Shown: positions 1-5,797 of the stretch, one piece after another
Position numbering within the stretch: position 1 is the stretch's first letter
Layout of the letters: every line of letters begins with the position of its first letter
Assembly (NCBI GenBank): GCA_900553675.1
Contig: USEH01000072.1
Location: forward strand, 1-10,011
DNA: 10,011 nt
Direction: 5' to 3'
DNA from: an uncultured Ruminococcus sp.
GTDB lineage: Bacteria; Bacillota; Clostridia; Oscillospirales; Ruminococcaceae
The notes under the pieces: model-generated
Told to the model about the DNA's origin: nothing
Seen by the model: only the letters and a program-made list of their open reading frames with translations
The model's database searches: none
Position numbers and translations under genes: made by a program

Positions 1-17
1 TTTCAAGCGTTTGTCAA
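1..17 (-). promoter_or_regulatory. Tandem promoter P3 (partial, -10 outside window)
   Basis: A third minus-strand TTGACA (12-17) preceded by AAAAAAGTAC and A/T tracts (18-52) repeats the upstream part of P2 nearly exactly. With a 17-nt spacer its -10 would fall just beyond the left window edge, so it cannot be seen. The -35 spacing (111 bp P1-P2, 107 bp P2-P3) argues for a tandem promoter array. Confidence 0.6.
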
Positions 18-70
18 GTACTTTTTTAAAAGTTTTTTAAAAAATTTTTTGACTTGCTTTTGTGTGTGGG

Positions 71-89
71 GCTTCTCTTTCGAGACAGC
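71..89 (-). other. 5'-terminal leader hairpin of P2 transcript (GAAA loop)
   Basis: From the predicted +1 (89) the minus strand reads GCTG-TCTC-GAAA-GAGA-AGC: stem TCTC/GAGA and GCT/AGC with one bulged G and a GAAA tetraloop. It corresponds position by position to the P1 hairpin, followed in both by an ACACA / AAGnAAG stretch. This suggests a duplicated promoter-plus-leader module with a selected 5' structure. Confidence 0.5.
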
Positions 90-95
90 CTGATT

Positions 96-124
96 ATCAT
101 ACCACAGTTTTCTGAGTTTGTCAA
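96..124 (-). promoter_or_regulatory. Tandem promoter P2, leftward, rrn-like
   Basis: The minus strand carries TTGACA (119-124), a 17-nt spacer and TATGAT (96-101), close to a perfect sigma-A promoter. It is preceded by AAAAAAGTAC and longer A-tracts (125-150) that resemble UP elements. The predicted start, 6 nt past the -10, is G89 of GCTGTC, matching P1. The same AAAAAAGTAC-TTGACA block recurs at P3. No gene starts downstream within the window, so its target lies beyond position 1. Confidence 0.8.
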
Positions 125-182
125 GTACTTTTTTCATCTTTTTTTTGACTTTTTTCGCACTCGACTTTTCTTACTTCTGTGT

Positions 183-200
183 GCTTCCCTCTCGGACAGC
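183..200 (-). other. 5'-terminal leader hairpin of P1 transcript (GAGA loop)
   Basis: Read on the minus strand from the predicted +1 (200), GCTGTCC-GAGA-GGGAAGC folds into a 7-position stem with one G.A mismatch and one G.U pair, capped by a GNRA tetraloop. P2 has the equivalent hairpin at the same distance from its -10. The stem bases differ but pairing is kept. The fold was assigned by eye. Confidence 0.5.
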
Positions 201-206
201 TTTCTT

Positions 207-235
207 AATTTAGCACTTTTTGCGCCGGTTGTCAA
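207..235 (-). promoter_or_regulatory. Tandem promoter P1, leftward, rrn-like
   Basis: On the minus strand a perfect -35 TTGACA (230-235) is followed after exactly 17 nt by TAAATT (207-212, 4/6 to TATAAT). Upstream (about 240-285) are A-rich tracts that could serve as UP elements. Six nt after the -10 the sequence reads GCTGTC (from 200 downward), the same as at promoter P2, which fixes the likely +1. It is the first of three regularly spaced promoters firing out of the left window edge; an rRNA operon there is an inference. Confidence 0.65.
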
Positions 236-323
236 GGGATTTTGCAAGATTTTTTTCGATATTTTTCGATTTATCGCTTTTGACCCATTCCCGCACCGTC
301 CTGTTTAGTTCCATTGTGCATAA

Positions 324-349
324 GTTACACTGCCTGTTTAAAGTGTAAC
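324..349. repeat. 8-bp perfect inverted repeat GTTACACT/AGTGTAAC
   Basis: GTTACACT (324-331) and AGTGTAAC (342-349) are separated by 10 nt. No T-run follows on either strand, so it is not a typical intrinsic terminator. It lies between the end of the DUF4179 gene and the leftward promoter array, and could be an operator or an RNA hairpin. Each arm contains TGTAAC, the -35 motif of the ECF promoter at 2515-2545, but no CGTC -10 sits at the right distance. Confidence 0.4.
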
Positions 350-383
350 AGAACCGCATAAATGCACACACTGTTCGGGGACT

Positions 384-448
384 GCACTATCCCGAAAAAT
401 CCCCTCCCCGATTGCTCAGAGATGGGTTGTACGAAGGAAGGATAGTGC
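384..448. repeat. 9-bp inverted repeat right after the DUF4179 stop codon
   Basis: GCACTATCC (384-392) and GGATAGTGC (440-448) are exact reverse complements; the right arm abuts the TAG stop (448-450) of the leftward gene. The 47-nt interval is G/C-patterned, and CGGGGA (376-381) with TCCCCG (405-410) could pair in a crossing way, giving alternative folds or a pseudoknot. There is no U-run. A role in 3'-end structure or termination of this operon is a guess. Confidence 0.4.
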
Positions 449-1902
449 TATTTGTTTGTCCATATGTCCACCTGAACGCTTGGGTCGGAGTATTTATAGA
501 GATAGATTCTTTCGATTTCGTCTATGCTTACAGGGCGGTCGATATATAAATCTACAGCCTCAGAAAGCCGCCAATCTTTTTTGTTTTTGGGAAGAGTCCT
601 GTGTGGCGAATAGCCCATGCCGCCAACGCTGCAATTGTTGATGATTTTTGCTTCCGATTCGGGAGCAAAATCTACTCCGAGCTTGTAGCAGGCTTCATCC
701 ATTAGATCCCAATATGCAGGATCATCCATAATTTCGGCAACCTCTTTGCCCTTTTCGGTCATGCTGAACTCGTAGCATTTGCCGCCTGATAACCTGTCAA
801 AGGCTTTATTTGCGCCCGCCGGACCGTATTCCTCTACGACTCTGAATTCGAGATTAAGGCGTTCGTTGTTTAAGTCAATTTCGTATTTTGTCATGTTACT
901 GCCGAAGATAGCAGTGCGATCATAAAGCACCCAGCGTTCATCAAATGTAAGATTCCTGTCCATTTCATACATTATCGCATGTTGTTTTCTTAACCAACCG
1001 GTAGACATGGTTGTGAGCGTGGCTGGGTAAAACTCCAGCTCGCCGATTTTCACCGTCTTACTCATATCATCCTCAAGTATCACTTTAATCTGATAGGGCG
1101 ATATATAAATCTCCGAAACCTTGAGCTTGCAATCTTCAATTTCTATTGACTTCTTCGGATGCAGCAGCAGATAGTCCAAAACCTCTGCCTTCTTATCCCA
1201 TCTGTCATAGAATTCATCCAATTCTTCCTCATCAATATCGGTATCCTTATGTTCGTCATAAAGAACCCTTTTGTTTACGCCGACAGTGATATCGAAGCTA
1301 AAGCCGTCCGCATAGCTTATTTCTCCGTCATAGGATTTAAGTCCTTTAAAATCAAGCGTCACCTCATCGCAGACGTAAAGTCTTGCACGCAAAACGGCAT
1401 GAATCGTATCGGAAGGATTTTCCGGGTCGTAATCAGAGGTGGAAAGCGCGGTAAAGCATTTACCTCCACCACTCGAGTATTTCGTTTCATGGACGCGGTA
1501 GGCGGCGCCGGTGTCCTCGGCTATCTCATCAAACTCCGGTCGCTTTTCAAAAACACCGTTTTCATTTTTAAGCGTGAAGAAAATGTAAGTCATATAGTAA
1601 TCACTTGCGACTTTGTTTATGGTCATCGTGATACCGTTGTCGGTAGTGCTTTCCATAAGTACCTCGGCATATGGGTCAACAAACTCCTGTTCCCTTTTCT
1701 CTATGCGCTCCCTGTCGGTAAGGAAGACTGCCGCGCCGGTCATTAAAACCACCGCCAGAACGCAGCTGAGCGCAACAGACAGCGGGCGGCTCAGTCGGAC
1801 TCTGCGCTCGCTTACTTTCTCCTCGGGAAGTCCCGTAACCGTTTGTTCCATCCTTTGGCTGACGTTTTCGGGAACGCCGCCGTATAAATTGTTAAGTTTC
1901 AT
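448..1902 (-). CDS. DUF4179 membrane protein, putative anti-sigma factor (module 1)
   Basis: This 484-residue protein has a short N-terminal cytoplasmic region (about 1-39, basic towards its end), one membrane segment (about 40-62, ending in a VVLMTGAAVFLT stretch) and a long extracytoplasmic part. That fits the DUF4179 family, which in Firmicutes is commonly encoded next to ECF sigma factors and thought to act as membrane anti-sigma or sensor protein; this role is inferred, not shown. The start is well set: GGAGG lies 8 nt before the ATG, and the gene overlaps the sigma factor end by 11 nt, implying translational coupling. It is a paralogue of the product at 2610-4010, most alike just after the membrane segment (VDPYAE, TDNGITMT, FTLKNENGVFEK) and at the C terminus (YIDRPVSIDEIERIYLYKYS), and diverged in the middle. 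Confidence 0.85.
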   Translation of the reverse strand: MKLNNLYGGVPENVSQRMEQTVTGLPEEKVSERRVRLSRPLSVALSCVLAVVLMTGAAVFLTDRERIEKREQEFVDPYAEVLMESTTDNGITMTINKVASDYYMTYIFFTLKNENGVFEKRPEFDEIAEDTGAAYRVHETKYSSGGGKCFTALSTSDYDPENPSDTIHAVLRARLYVCDEVTLDFKGLKSYDGEISYADGFSFDITVGVNKRVLYDEHKDTDIDEEELDEFYDRWDKKAEVLDYLLLHPKKSIEIEDCKLKVSEIYISPYQIKVILEDDMSKTVKIGELEFYPATLTTMSTGWLRKQHAIMYEMDRNLTFDERWVLYDRTAIFGSNMTKYEIDLNNERLNLEFRVVEEYGPAGANKAFDRLSGGKCYEFSMTEKGKEVAEIMDDPAYWDLMDEACYKLGVDFAPESEAKIINNCSVGGMGYSPHRTLPKNKKDWRLSEAVDLYIDRPVSIDEIERIYLYKYSDPSVQVDIWTNK

Positions 1903-2371
1903 AATCTATGCCTCCAATTCTTTGCTGTAGGGCTTGCCTTGCCCTGTGAAGCCTTACCTTTACGTTTGATTCGCTGATTTTAAGTATTTGGGATATTTCG
2001 CAGACGGTGAAGCCCTCGCTGTAGTAAAGAACAAAGGGCAGCCGCGGCTTGACGTCCAGCGCGTTTATTTCCATGACGATTTCTTGCAACCCGAGTCCGG
2101 ATTCCGCCTGGCTTGTCTCGCCGAGCGTGTCTATATCCTCGTGATACCGCCGCGAACGCGCCATGCTTTTGCACCGGTTTATAAGTATCCGCGTTATCCA
2201 CGTCTTAAAATATTCCTCCCGCTTTAGGATGGAGAGCTTTTTATACGCTGCAAGCAGCGCATCCTGAACGGCGTCGGCGCAGTCGTCGTCGTTTTTCAGG
2301 ATGGTTTTGGCAGTGTAGTACAAGCTCTTTTCCAGCTCAATCACCCGTTCGGAAAATTCTTTTTTGGTCAT
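1892..2371 (-). CDS. ECF-type RNA polymerase sigma factor (module 1)
   Basis: The 159-residue product has the two-domain layout of ECF sigma factors. Sigma-2 covers about residues 8-75: DCADAVQDA at 30-38 is the region 2.2 core-binding helix, and YFKTWITRILINRC at 54-67 is region 2.3/2.4 for -10 recognition. After a linker (about 76-105), sigma-4 covers about 108-149, with a helix-turn-helix in GFTVCEISQILKISESNVKVRLHRAR. Length is normal for the family. The start ATG (2371) has GGAG 10 nt upstream. It overlaps the downstream DUF4179 gene by 11 nt, so sigma factor and presumed regulator are made together. The ECF-type promoter at 2515-2545 suggests autoregulation. It resembles the SigV/SigW-like group in general form, but I would not assign a subgroup or a target regulon. 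The paralogue at 4028-4537 is clearly related but diverged. Confidence 0.9.
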   Translation of the reverse strand: MTKKEFSERVIELEKSLYYTAKTILKNDDDCADAVQDALLAAYKKLSILKREEYFKTWITRILINRCKSMARSRRYHEDIDTLGETSQAESGLGLQEIVMEINALDVKPRLPFVLYYSEGFTVCEISQILKISESNVKVRLHRARQALQQRIGGIDYET

Positions 2372-2394
2372 GATATTCTATCTCCAAATGTTTT

Positions 2395-2494
2395 TACTTA
2401 TTTCCGTCTAAAAGCGTTCCAAAAATCAGGCGCAAAACCCATCGTTCAGCGGTTTTGGTCTGATTTTTGGTTTCGCTTCAGACGGAAATTAGTA
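2395..2494. repeat. 100-bp near-palindrome in the leader of the module 1 sigma gene
   Basis: Two roughly 44-bp arms (2395-2439 and 2451-2494) are reverse complements apart from a few mismatches and small bulges. Outer blocks TTTCCGTCT/AGACGGAAA, middle blocks CCAAAAATCAG/CTGATTTTTGG and inner blocks AAAACC/GGTTTT pair around an 11-nt loop. It lies downstream of the ECF promoter and upstream of the sigma factor RBS, so it would be transcribed as a long hairpin. No U-run follows, so it is not a standard terminator. A MITE-like insertion or a leader regulatory structure are both possible. Confidence 0.8.
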
Positions 2495-2514
2495 GTCAAT
2501 ACCGTATTGCATTA

Positions 2515-2545
2515 ATTAGACGAATCAGGGCGGCAAAAGGTTACA
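2515..2545 (-). promoter_or_regulatory. ECF-type promoter of the module 1 sigma gene
   Basis: On the minus strand TGTAAC (2540-2545) is followed after 17 nt by CGTC (2519-2522), continuing as CGTCTAAT. This matches the TGWAAC-N16/17-CGTC form of Bacillus-type ECF promoters, which are usually recognised by the sigma factor they drive. CGTCTAAT also occurs just upstream of the module 2 sigma gene. The start would lie about 140 nt before the ATG, with the near-palindrome in between. Confidence 0.6.
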
Positions 2546-2554
2546 TCTGATTAT

Positions 2555-2588
2555 GAAAAAATTGCAGGGTGAGACCAGCCCGCCCTGC
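2555..2588 (-). terminator. Intrinsic terminator after module 2
   Basis: On the minus strand GCAGGG (2583-2588) pairs with CCCTGC (2564-2569) across a 13-nt loop, followed by AATTTTTTC (2553-2561). It sits about 20 bp past the stop codon of the second DUF4179 gene and just upstream of the module 1 promoter, separating the two transcription units. Confidence 0.65.
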
Positions 2589-2609
2589 TTCATGATTCTT
2601 AGCGATTGA

Positions 2610-4010
2610 TTATTTGTTCACCCACACATCCAACTGAACGCTTGGGTCGGAGTATTTGTAGAGGTAGATTCTTTCGATTTCGTCTATGCTTACAGGGCGG
2701 TCGATATATGCGTCCGCAAACGCAGTGGCATACTCCTGCGTGCTGCCCGCCTGACCGTGGCTTACGCCGATAAGGCTTGCTTGCGTGCCGGTGGCGAAGT
2801 CAACGCCAATCTTATAGCTTGCCGCGTCCAGCATATCAAAGTATTCGGGGTTCTGCCTGATGCTTTCGATTTCCTTGTATATATCCGTTTTTCTGATATC
2901 GCGGCTTGACAAATACTTATGCGCCGCTTTCTGTCCCTGCTCATCATATAGCTTTTTATGTTCTGCCCATGTTTCGGCTTCGTAGTCAAGCTCTGCCTTG
3001 GTCTTCCAGTCGCCAAAGACATACATCTCCGGACGTTCCTTCTCCATCCTGATTTCGTCGGGGGTGGCGGTCTTTAAGTACTCATTCCGCTCATACGCCT
3101 TTCTGAGATAATCGGTCGAGATGGATATAAGCGTTACCGGATAATATTCAAGCTCGCCGATTTTAACCGTCTTGCTCAGGTCGCTTTTAACGCTTACCGA
3201 TATCTGGTAGGGCGAGATATACAGGCTTGTTGCTTTAAGCTCGCAGCCCTCGATTTCGATTGTTTTGTCAAGCTCGATAGTCTGATAGTCCAGCGCCTCG
3301 GACTTCATATCGTACTGCTTAAGCTCGTTTCTCATAGCGTCCTCGGGGAAGCCGCTGTTATCAACAAGGTCGTTAACAAGCTTTTCGCTGGTTCCGATAT
3401 TGATATCAAAGCTGAAGCCGTCGGCATATTCGATTGTGCCGTCGGTCGATTTAAGCCCCTTGAAGTTAAGAGTCATCTTTCCAAACGGAAGAGGGTGCCG
3501 CAGAACCGCATGAATGGTATCTGATGGGTTCTCGGGGTCGTAGTCCGAGACGGAAAGTGTGGTAAAGCCTAAAAGGCTGCCGTACTTTGTTTCGATTCCC
3601 TTGGAGTAGTATATCCAGTCAAAGGTTATCTCGTCGAACTCCGGCTGCTTTTCAAACACTCCGTTTTCGTTTTTGAGGGTGAAGTAAACGTAGTCCATGT
3701 GATAATCCGCCGCAAGCTTGTTAAGCGTCATTGTGATGCCGTTGTCGGTGACGCTTTCCATGACCTGCTCGGCGTATGGGTCTACAAGCTCTGTCTCCCT
3801 TTTCTCTATTTGCTCCCTGTCGGTAAGGAAGATTGCCGCGCCGGTCATAAACACCACTGCCACAACGCAGCAGGCGGCAATAAGCAAAACCTTTCTTGCA
3901 CTGTTAAATTTATGAATATTATTATATGACTTCTCATCCAGCCTGTCAAGCGCTTCAACTACAGATTTATGAACGCAGGGCGGAACTCTCAACTGATTTC
4001 TGTTATCCAT
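2610..4010 (-). CDS. DUF4179 membrane protein, putative anti-sigma factor (module 2)
   Basis: The 466-residue product has the same layout as its paralogue at 448-1902: N-terminal cytoplasmic part (1-39), one membrane segment (about 40-62, VLLIAACCVVAVVFMTGAAI) and a long outer domain. Conserved blocks are LTDREQIEKRE and TDNGITMT after the membrane, and YIDRPVSIDEIERIYLYKYS at the end. The middle third differs, with a charged stretch around residues 320-390 (DYEAETWAEHKKLYDEQGQK). Membership of DUF4179 is recognised from pattern; an anti-sigma or sensor role follows from pairing with a sigma gene and is inferred. The ATG (4010) is preceded by AAAGGAT at about 9 nt, overlapping the sigma stop codon region, and the intergenic gap is only 17 nt. 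A terminator follows at 2555-2588. Confidence 0.85.
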   Translation of the reverse strand: MDNRNQLRVPPCVHKSVVEALDRLDEKSYNNIHKFNSARKVLLIAACCVVAVVFMTGAAIFLTDREQIEKRETELVDPYAEQVMESVTDNGITMTLNKLAADYHMDYVYFTLKNENGVFEKQPEFDEITFDWIYYSKGIETKYGSLLGFTTLSVSDYDPENPSDTIHAVLRHPLPFGKMTLNFKGLKSTDGTIEYADGFSFDINIGTSEKLVNDLVDNSGFPEDAMRNELKQYDMKSEALDYQTIELDKTIEIEGCELKATSLYISPYQISVSVKSDLSKTVKIGELEYYPVTLISISTDYLRKAYERNEYLKTATPDEIRMEKERPEMYVFGDWKTKAELDYEAETWAEHKKLYDEQGQKAAHKYLSSRDIRKTDIYKEIESIRQNPEYFDMLDAASYKIGVDFATGTQASLIGVSHGQAGSTQEYATAFADAYIDRPVSIDEIERIYLYKYSDPSVQLDVWVNK

Positions 4011-4027
4011 ATCAACCTATCCTTTCT

Positions 4028-4537
4028 TTAATAGTATTGCTCTTCGGCTCGGGCCAACGGCGTGGGCTGCCATTCAAGCTGCTCTTTCAGCATAAGCCTT
4101 GCGCGGGATATCCTCTTTCGCACCGCCGCAGGAGTAAGTCCCAGCGACCTTGCTATCTCCTCGGTGGTAAAGCCATCCATATAGTACAGCATCAGCGGAA
4201 CCCGATATTTTTCGTCCAATGAGGCGATTTCAAGCATAAGCTCGGTTTTGGAATAATCGTCCTCGGCTGCCGGCTCGGAGATATTTTCGATATCGTCGGT
4301 ATACCTTCGTGATTTCAGCTGTGAATAGCAGGTATTTACAAGAATCCTGATAATCCAGGTTTTGAAGTACTCGGGATTTTTCAGCTTATCAAGGCTTTTA
4401 TATGCCTTAAAGATAGCCTCCTGAACGGCGTCGGCGCAGTCGGAGTCGTTTTTTAATATCGCATATGCGGTGTGATACATTGCCTGTTCTGCCTCTAAAA
4501 TTTTTTCGCAGAACTCTTGCTTTGTCATGACAATCAT
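4028..4537 (-). CDS. ECF-type RNA polymerase sigma factor (module 2)
   Basis: This is a 169-residue sigma-70 family protein. Sigma-2 covers about residues 10-78 (DCADAVQEAIFKAY at 33-46; YFKTWIIRILVNTC at 57-70). Sigma-4 covers about 110-151, with a helix-turn-helix in GFTTEEIARSLGLTPAAVRKRISRAR. The reading frame is open as far as 4657, but those first 40 codons run through the upstream operon's terminator (4600-4630) and read as non-protein-like, so they are rejected. The chosen ATG (4537) has AAAGGAG 13 nt upstream; the ATG at 4528 would align with the paralogue's MTKKEF start but lies 22 nt from the RBS. The last 15 residues (WQPTPLARAEEQYY region) have no counterpart in the paralogue. 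The DUF4179 partner follows after 17 nt, consistent with co-expression. Confidence 0.88.
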   Translation of the reverse strand: MIVMTKQEFCEKILEAEQAMYHTAYAILKNDSDCADAVQEAIFKAYKSLDKLKNPEYFKTWIIRILVNTCYSQLKSRRYTDDIENISEPAAEDDYSKTELMLEIASLDEKYRVPLMLYYMDGFTTEEIARSLGLTPAAVRKRISRARLMLKEQLEWQPTPLARAEEQYY

Positions 4538-4562
4538 TCGCTGCTTTTCACTCCTTTCACCT

Positions 4563-4593
4563 ATTAGACGCTCTGCCGCCCCGCATTGTGACG
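4563..4593 (-). promoter_or_regulatory. Possible ECF promoter of the module 2 sigma gene
   Basis: The minus strand has CGTCTAAT (4563-4570), identical to the -10 block of the module 1 ECF promoter. At 17 nt spacing the -35 is CGTCAC (4588-4593), only 4/6 to TGTAAC. It lies between the upstream terminator and the RBS, and would give a leader of about 20 nt. The -10 match is striking, the -35 weak. Confidence 0.4.
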
Positions 4594-4599
4594 ACCCAT

Positions 4600-4630
4600 A
4601 AAAGAAAAACCGCAGAAAATTCTCTGCGGT
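4600..4630 (-). terminator. Strong intrinsic terminator of the holA-rnmV-MBOAT-DHHW operon
   Basis: On the minus strand ACCGCAGA (4623-4630) pairs perfectly with TCTGCGGT (4609-4616) across a 6-nt loop and is followed by TTTTTCTTTT (4600-4608 region). It begins about 20 bp after the stop of the DHHW gene. It separates the operon from the module 2 sigma gene and rules out the longer sigma start. Confidence 0.9.
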
Positions 4631-4649
4631 CTGAGTGTGTCCGTGATGT

Positions 4650-5795
4650 TTATTCAACCTCTATTCCGTCATTGATTCTGTCGGTCAGCAGATTCAGCTT
4701 TTTAAGATTTGTGTCGGTCGAGAAGCCCGCGGCGTTATATACTATTAGTATATCGTCGTAGTCGGTGGGGTCGATGTAGTCGGTGGGGTCGGTCATGTAT
4801 CTCAAATCAATCAGATCAATGCGCGAATAATGCTCGCATAAAAACGGCGCAAGGCAGTTGGCATAGCTATCCTTTATAATAAGGAGCTTTCCGCCCTCGG
4901 TGCCGGAATATATGCTCACCTTTGCAGTATTTTTGCCCAGATAGCAAAGGTATTTGTCCTTCTGGCTAAGATACGCCTCTGCAAACACCTTTCCGCCGGT
5001 CTGCTCGTCGTCGGTTTCCAGGCGCGCCTGACCGGATATCGGGGTGTAAAAATCGATGGTGTCCGGCTCGGTTTTGGAATAAAGAGTCTTTGAGTAAAGT
5101 GAGCCGGAAAAGCTGTGGCTTGCGTGGCGGATGTTGAATCGCTCCGGCCCCGCAGGCGTAAAGCCGAGGCTTTTTGCAGCGTCCTTGTAGCCGATATACG
5201 CCCCCAGCGAAGTCCAGTGGTGGTCGGTGCGGTAGTAGATATACTCCTCCCGCTCTGCGCGCAGACTGTTGTAGACGTTCACGGTGCGGGCAGCCCCCGA
5301 AAGCTTGCCATAGACATAGTCTGTCAGTGCGTTCTGGTCGAGGACGTCGGCGTCCTTGGGCAGCATATCGGAATATATCTGCGCGGCTGTGGGGACAAGC
5401 ATTACATGAACGTTTCCTATCGCCTCCGAAAGTCCGAGGATGGCTTTTATAGATTCGTCAAGAGTGCTCAGCTCTACCGGCTCGGCTATTTCAAGCATTC
5501 TGTCACCGGCGATGTAAACGCCGTTTATCTGATGTCTCCCCTGCAAAAGCTCCAGTCCTGTGTGCAAAGATATCCAGTTTTTGCGCAGAGGAAAGCTGTC
5601 GTCTAAATATTCGGACAGTCCGCGGGTAAAGTCCCCCGAAAAATAGGAATCGGCAGACAGCTTGGGAGCCTGGGCGAGATACCTGTTTTCAAGCTCGGAA
5701 TATTCCTTTTTGGGAAGTATAAACGAAACTATTGCTATCACCGCGATAATCGCGAAGAACGTGACGGCGTTGATGATTTCACAAATCTTTTTCAT
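4650..5795 (-). CDS. DHHW-family / AlgX-AlgJ-like SGNH-type acetyltransferase partner
   Basis: The 381-residue protein has one N-terminal membrane anchor (about 8-27, signal-anchor type) followed by an extracytoplasmic domain. The signature YYRTDHHW (187-194) marks the DHHW family of Firmicutes, relatives of AlgX/AlgJ/PatB-type proteins that receive acetyl groups from an MBOAT partner and place them on an exported polysaccharide. KDSYAN (308-313) would supply the serine of the SGNH-like site, and D191/H193 the acid and base; these roles are inferred. The polymer is unknown. The start lies only 2 nt after the stop of the MBOAT gene and no clear Shine-Dalgarno precedes it, so translation probably depends on coupling. 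A short tandem repeat DPTDYIDPTDY (336-346) is present. A strong terminator follows. An esterase function is the main alternative. Confidence 0.82.
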   Translation of the reverse strand: MKKICEIINAVTFFAIIAVIAIVSFILPKKEYSELENRYLAQAPKLSADSYFSGDFTRGLSEYLDDSFPLRKNWISLHTGLELLQGRHQINGVYIAGDRMLEIAEPVELSTLDESIKAILGLSEAIGNVHVMLVPTAAQIYSDMLPKDADVLDQNALTDYVYGKLSGAARTVNVYNSLRAEREEYIYYRTDHHWTSLGAYIGYKDAAKSLGFTPAGPERFNIRHASHSFSGSLYSKTLYSKTEPDTIDFYTPISGQARLETDDEQTGGKVFAEAYLSQKDKYLCYLGKNTAKVSIYSGTEGGKLLIIKDSYANCLAPFLCEHYSRIDLIDLRYMTDPTDYIDPTDYDDILIVYNAAGFSTDTNLKKLNLLTDRINDGIEVE

Positions 5796-5797
5796 AA

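Noticed and set aside
54..308. 84-codon plus-strand open frame
   Set aside because: It reads T-rich antisense of the promoter array into a Phe/Leu-rich peptide with no RBS; better explained by the leftward promoters.
1159..1746. 195-codon plus-strand open frame
   Set aside because: It is entirely antisense to the DUF4179 gene, which has the RBS, partner gene and paralogue.
2395..2494. Intrinsic terminator or attenuator
   Set aside because: The long stem is not followed by a U-run on the sigma gene strand (TAAGTAAAAAC follows), so simple termination is not supported.
4538..4657. N-terminal extension of the module 2 sigma gene
   Set aside because: The extra codons run through an intrinsic terminator and a promoter-like site, and the RBS lies downstream of them.
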